Positions 1 to 10,399 of a stretch of 64,000 nt of DNA are shown here, piece by piece. The position numbers were made by a program, and so were the translations under genes. The notes under the pieces were generated by a model. The model made no database searches and was not told the origin of the DNA. It saw only the letters and a program-made list of their open reading frames with translations. Numbering within the stretch: the first letter of the stretch is position 1; every line of letters begins with the position of its first letter. Source of the stretch: Azolla caroliniana (Eukaryota > Polypodiophyta). The stretch covers positions 3,410,001-3,474,000 of the forward strand of contig JBHGNT010000011.1 in the NCBI GenBank assembly GCA_043228905.1, read 5' to 3'.

Positions 1-111
1 CTCCCTCAGCATGCCCAAGGCAAAGAGGTGTAGATCAATAGAGCAAGATGAAAAGAACTAAAATGTTACATTCATAATGAGTGTGTGAGACAGACAAATA
101 CAGAGCCCAGA

Positions 112-290
112 CAGTTGTAGCTCAATTGGTAAGGTTGTTCTGTGGAGATCAGAAATTCATGTGTTCAAACCTTACATTATGCGTTAGCATCTCGTAGTAA
201 ACTAGTTCAGATAATGAGATTTGAACCTGGGTGCATGGTTAGTAAAAACAATTGGCTTGCAACTAAGGTATAGTCCTCAGAGAGAGAGAA
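112..290 (+). repeat. tRNA-derived SINE candidate
   Basis: Pol III-type internal promoter boxes are visible. An A-box-like TAGCTCAATTGG lies at 118-129 and a B-box-like GTGTTCAAACC at 161-171, spaced as in tRNA genes. The surrounding sequence does not fold into an obvious full tRNA, and the block ends in a GA-rich tail near 280. The same A-box stretch recurs at 40992-41003, as expected for a dispersed repeat. Boundaries are approximate and I could not find a target-site duplication. Confidence 0.45.
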
Positions 291-434
291 AGACTTACTT
301 TTGTTCCACTGCATGAGCAAGCTCAATTTTTCTTTTGATTAGGCTGTAAAGGGAAAATTTAGACATTTAATATCTTCAAAATTTGATTCCAAAGTGTATA
401 AAAGCAACACTTCCTGAGATTATTATTATTCTTA

Positions 435-2023
435 CTATGATGGTATCTTTCCTAAATTCTCCTTGTATTTATCACCACCGGTTTCGGGTTCCTTAGCACG
501 GCGTGCAGCAGCAGCTGCTTGAGCAACCTCTTTCATATTTTTTGCTACGAAATCAACGGCATGTTCCTTGGGTGGTCTGACAGCATGCTGAGTCTGGAAT
601 GAATTTGAGATCAGCTTGAAGGAATCGGTTGCATTCTCTATAGGAATAAAGGGAAAAAGAACCCCAAATGAATGTATATAACGTTTCGGATTCCCTTAAG
701 TGCGATTTTAAGCTCAAGGGACACTATTAAGAGTAAAATAAATAACTTATTATAGGTATACCTCATATTTTGGTTTGACTTGTTTAATTATTGGTTCTGG
801 TGCACTACTGATAGCAACCTGATTACATCAAATTAGTATTGAGAAAACTTGCAACTACAATAATTATTCCCATTGTCACACATAAATAGGAAGGATGAAT
901 CTAACTGCTTTCTTTGTCATGTATTCGTTTCTTTTTAGTCTTTGATACAAGACTAATTATTTTCTACCTATTGTAGTATTTATTAAGATGAGGGAGAATC
1001 TAACTACTTGTTTCATGGCGTGATTTAAAGCACTCTTTTTAGAAATTGCAGCTCTGTTGTCCTTGAAATGGTTACGTGGTCTGATCCCTTTTCGGATCAT
1101 TATTTCTCTGCAAAGATTGAAAGTAGATTACCTTCACTAAACGTGTGATTCAATCCAATTAAGCACTCAATACATTTATCTTCCATCATTAACAGACCGC
1201 ATGTCTATCATATTACCATCCATTCTATTCAAAAAGCCATAAAGATCCATTCCAACTTTATAACTCAATTTGTATAAGTTTGAAGTTAATTTAGTGTATT
1301 TATTAACCACATCAGCAGTGTACAATCAGTAATTTCCAAATTCAGAAGGGGTTATCTTCTTATACTCCTGGTTAAACGGTGATAGTCCCCGTGGTTCAAT
1401 TTCCATAAACCACTAGGAAGAAAAGCAAAGAAAAAATTTCCATAAATCTGAAAACTTTAACGAAAAAAAGATCCTCTTAGGCTGCATGTATGAGAGTAAT
1501 AAACTTTTAACTGATATACACTGGAATGCTAATTTCTTCTTTAAACAGATTTACCTGATCCCAGGTGGTGGACATAGCAATTCACAGATTTGAGAGCTGT
1601 CAATGTGGCTTGGTAGAGGACCCCATCTACATTTGAATCTCGGCAACGCTGTTGCTTCATCCGTATTCTGAAATTTTTTGTACACACAACACAACGGCCT
1701 CAAAACCTTACACATATTGACCATAGTTTTCACATGTAAAATCTGAAAATTTTAGTAATCTGCTTACACCCATGTTACTCTGAGCACCTATATAAAATGC
1801 CCTATAATAGATGTTCCCTCCACTCTGAAATTTACTCCCAATCCTAACATAGTTTTGGAAAGAACGGAAAAAATGGACATTAGAGATACTCAAAATAAGA
1901 GTAACAACAAGGTTTTCTAGCATGGCTATAGTGCTACATGTTCGAGGGGAAAGATAATGTTGGATGCATCAGTTTGCAGTCAAGTCTAAATAAATTGTTG
2001 GGAAAAACGACGAATGTAGGATT

Positions 2024-2076
<53 letters not shown>

Positions 2077-3526
2077 GGACAAACAAACACAAAAAGGAAA
2101 CACCCGAGTTTAACGTGGAAAACCCTAAAGAGAAAAACCACGGGAGTCCACAGACTCCAAGAAAAACTTCACTATACGTGGATATACAAGATATTCTTCC
2201 CTAATATATCAGGGGTGATACAATGCTCTGATTCGGCCACAATTGAATGCTGAGAGCCTTCGTCTAAGATGTAGGAGCCTTCGCCTTTGTTATTCAACCA
2301 TAGGAGCAGCTTTTAATCAATTTGGTAAACTCGATAAATGAGACTCTTGTAACTCATCTATTGGTCACATCACAGTATTGGTCTCCTGAGGATGATAACC
2401 AATTATCATCATCATCATCATCCGCGTGATCTGTTCAGTGTCTCTAAACCACAAGTTGTAAGTTGTAACCATTGGACTCTTCCTCACTAAGATTATTAGT
2501 GAAAGAAATATATGGAGTTATCCATATATATCCAATTCCATTCACTCCATATAAGTGTTGTCGGGATCATTCAACTCTAAAATATAAACGTAGAGATCTA
2601 CCTCATGAGGAAAGGAAATATATGCACATTTGGACACCACAGTGATTTCGGATCCTAAGAATGAATGCCAGATTAGTAATCCGGGTTGATGTATGGCCTT
2701 TTGTGGTTTCCCCTTTTTGTTTCAATCCTTATTGGCCATGCTGTGTTTTGTTCATGTGTTTTTTCCTTTGAAAATGGAAGTTTATGAATGAATTCAAACC
2801 TAATATACTGAATTACAAAATCAATTCATAAGCATACAAGTGAATTAACAATCAATTTATATAATTATAAATCGATTAACAATAAATGCGCATCCAGAGC
2901 TCATAATTGAAATCATTAACAACCAATACATAAGCTTAACAGTGAAGCAAGTATAAATGGGCATGCTGGAGCTTATAATTGAAATCATCAACAATCAATA
3001 CAGAAGCTTATTGTGTGCTTATTAACTACAAACAATTGAATTGAAGCTTATACTTGAAATTATTGATTAACAATCAATACATAAGACTATGGTGTGAATT
3101 TTAACAATTGAATCCACATCCAATCACAAAAGTGAACATCCTAATCTATCTCTCTTCTTCTAAGATACAACCTTGACTTGACCCGATATAGGCTCATGAT
3201 GGGGGCATAGAGACAGTTTAACGAGGCTATATTTTGAGCAATCAGGATTAACTGGACTATCTGTCTCTTCCATGGCCAAAAAACCAGAAAACCCCCACTG
3301 AATTTTCTACAGGGAAAAGGATTAGTATGAGCTTACGATGGAAGTGTAGAAAAAAGTTTAAAAGAAGCCCAATTTTGAGAAAAGAAGATGAACTAAAATA
3401 ACGGTATTTTCCAAGGCCAAGTAGGAAAGAAAACAGTTGGGCTAATCTGAGAAGAAGAAGAAGAAGAAGAAGATATACCTGGAAACTCTGCTTCTTCCTG
3501 TCTTCAAGAGGACCTCTGTTGCTCAT
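435..3526 (-). CDS. Five-exon host gene, ENKD1 (enkurin-domain protein 1)-like N-terminal protein
   Basis: Exons on the minus strand are 3526-3479, 1667-1555, 1107-1008, 818-762 and 635-435, stop at 435-437. All introns have GT/AG ends and the phases fit (0, 2, 0, 0), giving 172 residues. The ATG at 3526 starts MSNRGPLEDRKK; an upstream in-frame Met at 3619 leads only a hydrophobic stretch and was not used. Seen in order: a PPPGI motif ending exon 2 (~residues 49-53), GIRPRNHFKDN (~61-71), KPKYE ending exon 4 and AVDFVAKNMKEVAQ (~131-144), followed by an Ala/Arg-rich helix. This order recalls the N-terminal half of animal ENKD1, a microtubule and cilium protein; that match is from memory. The C-terminal enkurin domain is absent. 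Exon 5 may instead splice to exons left of the window. Function in this plant is unknown. The first intron is 1.8 kb and carries repeats. Confidence 0.7.
2027..2300. repeat. GA microsatellite and copia-LTR-like fragment in intron 1
   Basis: A pure GA run (2027-2072) is followed by a stretch with the pattern 'cgtggaaaaccc...gaaaaaccacgg', a short inverted pair, then paired 'gagtcc/ggactc'-like bases. The same pattern occurs inside the copia LTRs at 5688-6431 and 20321-20862, so this is probably a degenerate LTR piece inside the intron of the ENKD1-like gene. Limits are uncertain. The rest of intron 1 (2300-3478) shows only AT-rich short repeats. Confidence 0.45.
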
Positions 3527-3739
3527 GATACTTGTTTGTGGGTAGAGAGAAAATGCAGCAGGGAACAGAGGAAAAGAAAAGTAGAGGCAGGATAGATGGA
3601 GAAGAGAAGCACAGAACAAGAACTGCTCAGGGGCTATTTGTGAGTTTCTGCAAATTTACAAAAGTAGCCCCTCACCTTCCCGGACACTCTTTCTTTCTTT
3701 CTTTTCTTCTTCTTCTTCTAAGTTTATTTTAGCCATAAC

Positions 3740-4305
3740 TAGCAATGGGCACGGTTTCGGCTCAAACCGAACCGAACCGTTAAGCCATGGTTTGGATTTT
3801 CGCTAAACAGTTCAGTTCGGTTCTAAAACTTGGGTTTATAGGTTTTTGGTTAACATTTTTTTTTCACCTTAATAGTTTATTAATTTAATGTTTTTTTTTA
3901 TTGATTTAATAAATTTAACTTAAATGCTTATTTAATAAAATGTGTTTTTGTTTATTTAGATGTTTAATTAGTTTGATTTAAATGGCTAGGTTAAATTTTT
4001 TTATTAAATGGTTCGGTTTGGTTTCAACTTTTCCTTAAATGGTTTGGTTTAAATTTTTTATTAAATGGTTTGGTTTGGTTTCAACTTTTCCTTAAATGGT
4101 TTGGTTTAAATTTTTTATTAAATGGTTCAGTTTGGTTTCAACTTTTCCTTAAATGGTTTGGTTTAAATTTTTTATTAAATGGTTCACTTTGGTTTCAACT
4201 TTTCCCTAAACGGGTTAATTTGGTTTTTGTTTTATATAAACGGTTCGGGTTTGGTTTGGTTTGGTTTCAAATCAAAGAAATTAAACCAAACCGTGCCCAT
4301 TGCTA
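3740..4305. mobile_element. hAT-like MITE (566 bp)
   Basis: Terminal inverted repeats TAGCAATGGGCACGGTTT (3740-3757) and its complement (4288-4305) are flanked by a perfect 8-bp duplication GCCATAAC (3732-3739 and 4306-4313). An 8-bp duplication plus a TAG-type terminus fits the hAT superfamily. There is no transposase. The interior carries nearly four tandem copies of a 57-bp unit (about 4002-4207) rich in 'ggtttggttt'. Open frames across it are repeat artefacts. It lies 214 bp upstream of the ENKD1-like start codon. Confidence 0.85.
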
Positions 4306-4313
4306 GCCATAAC

Positions 4314-5330
4314 TTACTCTTTCTTCTTCTTCTTAAAGTTTATTTTAGCCATAACTTGGTTATATGAGGTCCGATTTTGACAAGCTATGGTGGGAATGAA
4401 TCGTTGCTAATCACAAGATCTATGATATGATCTAGCAATATCGCTCATGTAATCAACTAGGTCTAACAGATTCTAGAAGTATACTTCTCGTAGAGTTTGA
4501 TCGTACAATGGTAAACACTTGCAAGGGGGCCACTAAGTCCTGGACTATGATCAATAATGAGTCAAGTTCATCAAAGATTCTTAAGCCGCAATGGAGTCAA
4601 TGCTTATTAAATCATTTGATTTTTATTCTAGAACCATAAACAAGCATGGTGAAGAGATTAGGATACTCATGGAGGAGAGAATGCAAAACTACAAATTGTT
4701 GTCATCTAGAATGAGGGTCCGTAAACAAATGGTTGCAAAACTTGAAGATGAGATTCAAGAATTTAAGAAATCTTTATTAGAGACAAATGGGTGTTTAAAT
4801 AAGATTGAGTTAAAGGAAGCATTAAAGGAGGAAAAAATTGGACACAATGAAACGAGATGTACGTGAGATTAAAAATATATGCACAACAAAGTATCGGCCG
4901 ATGTATGTGGTGGGGATATTGTATCTTAATTGTTATAAGCTTAACTAACATTAAGCAAAATTAGAGAGGAAAATAAGAAACAAAGGGTGCCGGTTCACCT
5001 AACCACCCCTTAACAACGGTGAGAGATGGATCCAATTCCCCCACGAGTGTCCCATAACATCGTGTACAAAGATGGATCGTACCTTGGGTTTGAAGGAGGT
5101 ACATGAGTATGAAGCTAGAGCTTGGCCACTTGATTAGAGTCTCTATCTCAAAAGAATAAAGAAAAGAGATGCCTCGCCATGAAGGTAGCTAGCCTTCTTA
5201 TATGCTCAAACCCTAGGCCCTTGTGTGTAATTCCCACTTGGTTGCATTTTTTATAAAAAGTGGCCAAGTGATGAAACACTCTAAAGTTATCTCCCACCGT
5301 AGGATTGAGATAATTCAATCCTCACCCTTT
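4314..5330. other. Mostly unannotated stretch with a weak coiled-coil ORF
   Basis: A second copy of the TTC-run/'gtttattttagccataact' segment seen at 3706-3740 lies at 4322-4357. An ORF at 4591-4866 (+, 91 residues) is Lys/Glu rich and could form a coiled coil (RMRVRKQMVAKLEDEIQEFK), but I recognise no family. It has no convincing intron or promoter context and may be a fragment of a lost element. I recognise nothing else here. Confidence 0.3.
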
Positions 5331-5425
5331 TGTTGGCATAAAAGGCCAACTCCTTCCAATTTGTATCGTTAAGTGTGAACACATTCTCAAGTTAGGGCTT
5401 GAGTATATATAAGCTCGACTGTAAC

Positions 5426-5473
<48 letters not shown>

Positions 5474-5510
5474 TGTGTGTGTCTCTTAGAGAGAACAATT
5501 TGAAAAGAGC
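5331..5510 (+). mobile_element. Truncated copia LTR fragment
   Basis: The stretch starts TGTTGGCATAAAAGGC and continues with the same order of words as the LTRs of copia C (29734-30032): 'ctccttcca', 'tttgtat', 'gtgtgaacacat', a TATATAAGC TATA-like site and a 'tgtaac' word. It runs into a GA microsatellite (about 5431-5471) and ends where gypsy integrase sequence begins. No body is attached, so it is a relic of a related but distinct family. Confidence 0.6.
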
Positions 5511-5519
5511 CTAACCTTT

Positions 5520-5682
5520 GATAATCGAATTTGGCACATGGTCGGGTTGTCTTTATGTGTCATCGTAATAGCCATACGCGATCTCAAATATCGAAACAGG
5601 ACGAAGCTGATGACGATCTGCAAAGTCCTTCTGTGTTTGTTGGGCTTGATGTAGATGGTCAGACAGTTCTGCTTGAATCTTG
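5520..5682 (-). pseudogene. Ty3/gypsy integrase C-terminal fragment
   Basis: On the minus strand the sequence encodes the end of a gypsy integrase (IQAELSDHLHQAQQTQKDFA, then ADRHQLRPVSIFE), homologous to the part of gypsy A at ~17815-17920. It continues the fragment at 6437-7080. The two halves were separated by the solo LTR at 5688-6431. The reading frame is lost toward 5520. Confidence 0.75.
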
Positions 5683-5687
5683 CGTAG

Positions 5688-6431
5688 TGACGAGAATTGC
5701 ACGCTCCCTATACGCAACGCTCGGCCACAACCGAGCTTAGAATCATACACAGAAAAAACGGGAAATAATGAACGACACGAAGAAGAGACAAGTACGCAGG
5801 ATGTTTACGTGGAAAACCCAAACTAAGGGAAAAACCACGGCAGCCCACAGGCTGCAAACTATCACTATGCTAGAATGTACAACAGTGAGTTCACAGAGGC
5901 AACGACCTCGTGCTCACGATCCTCGTCACATGCGGCGGTTACAACAGAGGCAACGACCTCTTTCTCTCTCTCTCTCTTTGTACACAGTTCCGCGCTCTCT
6001 GTCTCCTTGCACCAACAAGAATAACAACCACTACTAAAAGTTTGCCCTAAGTCATATTTAAACTAATATGACTTTTCGGCTATTTACAAATATAGCCATG
6101 ATGGACTCTCAGAAACATATTTACGAATATGTCTCTTCATCCGGTCTTGACCGGGTCTGCACCATCCGGCTCTCCGTAGCCTGGTACTCATCCGGTTCTC
6201 ACCGGGTCTGCACCATCCGGCTCTCTGTAGCCGGGTACTCCTCATCCGGTTCTCACCGGGTTTGCACCATCCGGCTCTCCGTAGCCGGGGACTCCTCATC
6301 CGGTTCTCACCGGGTCTGCACCATCCGACTCTCCGTAGCCGAGTACTCCTCATCCGGTTTCGGCCTCGGCCGAGTTTGTTCATCAGCACTGTTCTTCTCC
6401 CTTCCCATCCGGAGGGACCTGTCTCCCAACA
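5688..6431 (-). mobile_element. Solo copia-type LTR (744 bp)
   Basis: The element starts TGACGAG and ends CCCAACA on the plus strand, so it has TG...CA termini, and it is flanked by perfect 5-bp duplications CGTAG (5683-5687 and 6432-6436). No internal coding region is present. Its interior shares 'cgtggaaaaccc...aaccacgg' and the 'ggagggac.tgt.tcccaac' end with the antisense copia LTR at 20321-20862, which sets its orientation as minus. It interrupts a gypsy integrase. LTR-LTR recombination is the usual origin of such a solo LTR. Confidence 0.85.
6141..6353. repeat. 54-bp minisatellite inside the solo LTR
   Basis: Four tandem units begin at 6141 (51 bp), 6192, 6246 and 6300 (54 bp each), with the core 'ccggttctcaccgggtctgc'. 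Units differ by only a few substitutions and the first lacks three bases. 'Ccggt...accgg' inside each unit is a short inverted repeat. Open frames here on both strands are produced by the repeat. Confidence 0.85.
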
Positions 6432-6436
6432 CGTAG

Positions 6437-7080
6437 TTGGTCCAAATGATCCCGGGCACTAGGATTTGTGGGTAATTCGGGAGTTTCAAATAAACACCAG
6501 CGAGGATAATAGCCTGTATACGCATAGAATGGTGTCACCCTAGTAGAGGAGTGGATAGAATTATTATATGCAAATTCGGCAAAGTGTAATATCTCTGCCC
6601 AATCATCTTGTTGATAACTTATGAAACACCGAAGATACTACTCCAACGTTTGATTTTTACATTCTGCTTGTCCATCCGTTTTGGGATGGTAGCCAGAAGA
6701 GAGGTTGCAGGTGACCTTGAGCATTGTGAAGAGATGCTTCCAAAATTTAGATATGAATTGAGGTCCTCGATCACAGATGATGTTGTCGAGAAGACCATGA
6801 AGCCGAAAAACTTCACGCATAACGATACTTGCAATATCTTCACTAGTGATTTCTTTAGTGTAGGGCAAGAAATGTGCCATCTTAGTATATCGATCAACCA
6901 TTGTTAAAATAACGTTGAAGCCCTTAGAATTCAGAAGATTTGTGATAAAATCAAAAGAAATAGATTGTCACAACTTGCTTGGAATTGGTAATGGCTCCAA
7001 TAAACCTACGGATAATGTCGGGGCATCTTTGCTCTGTAGCATGTATCACATGTCCGAACATAGTCTTCGACAAATCCAAT
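6437..7080 (-). pseudogene. Ty3/gypsy integrase core fragment
   Basis: The minus strand encodes the zinc-finger end (FVEDYVRTCDTCYRAKMPR, near 7075-7015), then the catalytic core with MVDRYTKMAHFLP (from 6901), CDRGPQF and the GYHPKTDGQAE region (to ~6640), then ISYQQDDWAEI. The HHCC-type Cys pair and the core Asp residues are present. Stops and frameshifts lie between ~6640 and 7010. It is closely related to the integrase of gypsy A (17023-17990), but on the opposite strand. At its 5' edge (~7081) it joins copia sequence in the same orientation. Confidence 0.8.
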
Positions 7081-7084
7081 CGAT

Positions 7085-8509
7085 TTTTTGACCCTTGGCT
7101 AACATTGCGGTGCCCACGTTGTTAGTGTTGAGGATGAACATCCTCCCTTCTTGGCACCCTTGCGCGATGATCTGACCTTCTTCTTCAATGAAGCATCCAA
7201 CGTGTGTGAACCGGACCTATATCCCTTCGTCGACAATCTTTCTGACCGATACCAAGTTCTTCATGATTGTCGAGACGTGTAGAACCTTCATCAGTCTCCC
7301 CTTCTGTCCAACATGGATCAGGGGGGCATCACCAACATGCTTGATGGGATGTGAGGTGTTGTCACCGGTTTTGACTACCCCGGTTGTTCCGGTTTCTCCA
7401 AATATGAGAACCACTCTTTGTGGCTCATCATGTGATTTCACGCTCCCGAATCGACGTACCACATCTCATTCGGTTTTGAGGTACTTGTCTTCATCGAGTT
7501 GGGTTTGTGCTTCATCACGAAGGCTGAGCCCTTTCCGGCTCCGTCTGAGCCTTCGACATAGTGCGATCGTTGTTGATTCCCTTGTTCGGCTTTGCTCGAT
7601 CCGGACTTATTTGAATTGACCTTCTTCTTCCAACACTCACTTTTTCTATGATCTTTCCTTGCTAGTTTCTGGTGTTGCCATGACTCCCCTTGCTTGTGGA
7701 GGGTTTGGAACTACTACGGCATGTCGATTATGCCTTTGATTATGCTCTTGTCGATGGCCACCATTGTGTGCCGATCCACCTTTGTGTACAGCATTCGGTT
7801 GTCTGATTGTGTGCTTCTTGACACACCTGCATGGTTCTCTTCGACCATAAGCATTGGTTGCAGGTCGAAAATCAACGATGGGTTCTCCCTTGTGCAAATT
7901 GCCATCCAAATCGGCCCGTACCTCTGAGGTACACCACTGAGACAAATCTATACCATTTCGTCCTTGTCCACCGTCACATTGATGGACCCCAATGCGTCAC
8001 AGATTTCTTTGATTTTGATGGTGTAGTCGATCATCGTCATATCCCTCTCTCAGATATTATTGAGCTCTTGACGGAGTTGCAACTTCTGGGCCGTGGTACT
8101 TGCGACAAAAATTATTTTCAAATTTTCCCAGGCCTCCTTCAACGTCTTTGCATCCCGAATGTAGCCCAACATTTTATCATGCACACAAGACGCAAGGCAG
8201 TACAAAACTCTACTTGCTCCTTGTTCCCAAACCGGAAAATCCTTGTGTGCCGATTCTAGTGCTACTTCATTTTCTCCATGGATGTAACTCTAGTAGCCAT
8301 GCCCGAGCAGATACTGGTGCATCTTGTACTCCCAAGATGCGTAGTTGCTTCTGTCCAACTTCTCTGTCAAAAGAGCGCCACACATTCATCTGTCCATTTT
8401 CTTCATGTTTATTCTTTTCCGGAGATTAGGGTTTGTTTGTGTTGAACGCTTGTCAGCAACCAAGGATTCTCAACCCTCACGCTCTAATACCATGTAAACA
8501 TGTATGGTA
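7085..8509 (-). pseudogene. Ty1/copia gag, protease and pre-integrase remnant
   Basis: Reading the minus strand from ~8410, a UBN2-type copia gag starts MKKM and continues with LDRSNYASWEYKMHQYLLGH, DKMLGYIRDAKTLKEAW and QKLQLRQELNNI. A protease motif WYVDSGA lies near 7460. A pre-integrase stretch (IKHVGDAPLIHVGQKGRLMK, then NLVSVRKIVDEGI) runs to ~7217 and on to ~7085. Several in-frame stops replace Trp codons. The complement of a primer-binding site (TGGTATTAGAGC) lies near 8481-8492, with about 17 bp of LTR beyond it before gypsy A begins at 8510. Reverse transcriptase is missing. Confidence 0.8.
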
Positions 8510-8981
8510 TGTCATGAATCCGTGAACATTATGCTTCACCTGGACTTCTGTGTCATGAACACATGACCATTATGGTGTCACCCGGACTTGAACCTCAAAC
8601 CTTGTAATCCATAGTTGAAAACCTCAACCATTGAGATAGCTTATTGTCATATGAGAAGATAAAAGCTACTTTCTATATTACATTGATTATTGCAAAAACT
8701 CTAGATAATTCTAGAATGTTCTAGAATGTCCTAGAACATTCTAGAACATTATAGATATCTCTAAGCTATCCTATAGGAACCTGTAAATAAGGGCATACAT
8801 GTATCCTCAAATCAATTCAAATCAACACCAATCTTTAGCTCCAAGCCCACCTTGTATCCAACTCACCCTTGTAATCATTCTATTCTAATAGACCCACTCT
8901 TCTCTTATCAATCCATTCTCCTCTCTTCTTCTATTCTCTTATACCTTCTTTAATCGTTCAATCTCTTACTTTGTTCTGACC
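8510..8981 (+). mobile_element. 5' LTR of gypsy element A
   Basis: This 472-bp LTR begins TGTCATGAATCC and matches the 3' LTR at 18440-18920 over its length. It differs by scattered substitutions and by loss of ~11 bp after 'cctggactt'. The first ~100 bp consist of two imperfect ~50-bp repeats. The terminus is TGTTCTGACC against TGTTCTAACA in the 3' LTR. I could not find matching target-site duplications (TGGTA left, ATATG right), so one flank may have been rearranged. Confidence 0.85.
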
Positions 8982-9035
8982 GTTTGATTCGAATTTTTCT
9001 CCTTTACCCTCTTCCACAAACACTAGTAAGTACCC

Positions 9036-9397
9036 ATGGCTATGAGCAACCCACAAGAATACCTCGCCCTTGTTGCAGAAATGGAGATTCTCAAAAGCAA
9101 GTTTGCATCACTAGAGCTAGAGAATCAACAATTGCTTGAAGATTTACATAAGGTTTCTGTAGAGAAGCAACAAATACACGACGAGTTTACACGAAGGGTT
9201 CAACAACTAGAGTCGGCAATAGTAGCTTTACAACAACTAAAAGTCGATGGTCAAGGAGTTCTTAAGGAGCCCAAAATCAGCCTCCCCGCTAAATTCGATG
9301 GTTCGAGAGTGTCAGGAATAGTACTAAAATAGAGAGAGAATTAGTACTAGAGAATGGAAGTACTATTAGTACTAAGAGGACGGACTGCATAAGACTC

Positions 9398-9431
<34 letters not shown>

Positions 9432-10363
9432 GATGATAACAGATGATATATTATGTGAAGAGTAAGTACAAAATAGCTATGAGGCTTAAGACTGGCGTTG
9501 AACCAATTTGGTTCGAAATAATGCCTTGTGCCTCTTTTTATAGTGTTCTCAGGAATAGTCCTAAAGCTTCTAGAATGTTCCAAAGAAATCTGGAATATTC
9601 AATAATTTTCTATGGTAAAACTTAAATGAAAATAATATCTTACATATTACAATAGATAATGTAATGGTCAAGAGCTCAACCCATATAACATAAGGTTATG
9701 GGTTCGAGTCTTGCCATATCATGATAGAGAGCACATTTTTGAGGTTTTATAAATCAAGTGCGGTTGGTAATTCAGATGCATCCCACGCGTTATCTAATGG
9801 ATTCATCTCGAGTCGGGTTAGTGGGCACTATATTGACTGGCATGGCATTGTCATGGTTTGCTCCATTGCTAGAAGCAAATTCTCCCCTACTCAACAACTT
9901 TGAAGAATTTATCAAAGAGTTTAAGGCTTGCTTCGGAGACACAGATAGTGTAAGAATGGCAATCAACAAGATTTGTACATTGCGGCAAGGGGATCAACTA
10001 GCATCAACGTATGTAGCCAATTTTTGTCTCATTGCAAGTGATATTCCTTGGGACGAACAAGCCTTAATGGAGCAGTTTCGCTCGGGCCTCCGTGGAGATT
10101 TAAAAGATTTACTTCTTACCTTCCATGAGGATCCAAAATCCCTTACAAAAGCTATTAGCCAAGTTGTACGATGTGATAATCGGCCTTTTGAGCGTAGGTT
10201 TGAGCGACAACAACAACAAACAAGATCAAGATTTACACCAACTTATGCATCAGTGATGGCACAATCTCCAAGGCAACAATATAGCCCCGTCCCAACTCCA
10301 CGGCAAGCACGTAGCCCAACACCAATGGATAGCCTGGCACCAATGGAGATTGATATGACCTGA
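9036..10363 (+). pseudogene. Gypsy A gag, interrupted
   Basis: Capsid-type gag of a Ty3/gypsy chromovirus. It opens MAMSNPQEYLALVAEME, then a coiled coil (residues ~10-70), then ISLPAKFDGSR where a 417-bp insert (9310-9726) cuts it. It resumes across a TGA with INQVRLVIQMHP and TGMALSWFAPLLE, and runs through FRSGLRGDLKDLL to an Arg/Gln/Pro-rich tail ending at a TGA (~10363). Removing the insert and one copy of GAGAG returns to the same frame. The nucleocapsid knuckle follows in another frame. Confidence 0.8.
9310..9726 (-). mobile_element. 417-bp solo-LTR-like insertion in gypsy A gag
   Basis: The insert is flanked by GAGAG (9305-9309 and 9727-9731) and starts TGTCAGG. Its right end read on the minus strand is TATCATGATATGG, resembling the TGTCATGA start of gypsy A LTRs with one G-to-A change. 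The layout is also LTR-like: a line of 'gactcgaacccataacc', then 'ttctagaa' words. It includes a GA microsatellite (about 9402-9427). There is no coding region. I read it as a minus-oriented solo LTR of a cousin family. Confidence 0.7.
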
Positions 10364-10399
10364 CAACGAGGACCTCTATCAGATGAAGAGAAACAATGT

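Noticed and set aside
3257-3619. Start of the ENKD1-like protein at the upstream Met (3619)
   Set aside because: The added residues come from a simple purine-rich/TTC region and the downstream part reads through the donor site at 3478. The Met at 3526 gives the conserved-looking start.
4070-4367. ORFs of 62-78 residues rich in Phe/Trp/Leu
   Set aside because: They lie on the 57-bp repeat of the MITE and change with unit number.
6068-6525. Arg/Ser-rich ORFs on both strands
   Set aside because: They are generated by the 54-bp minisatellite in the solo LTR.
9655-9720. Possible tRNA gene (gggttcgagtcttgcc)
   Set aside because: Only a B-box-like word is present, inside the LTR-like insert. No matching acceptor stem or A box at tRNA spacing.
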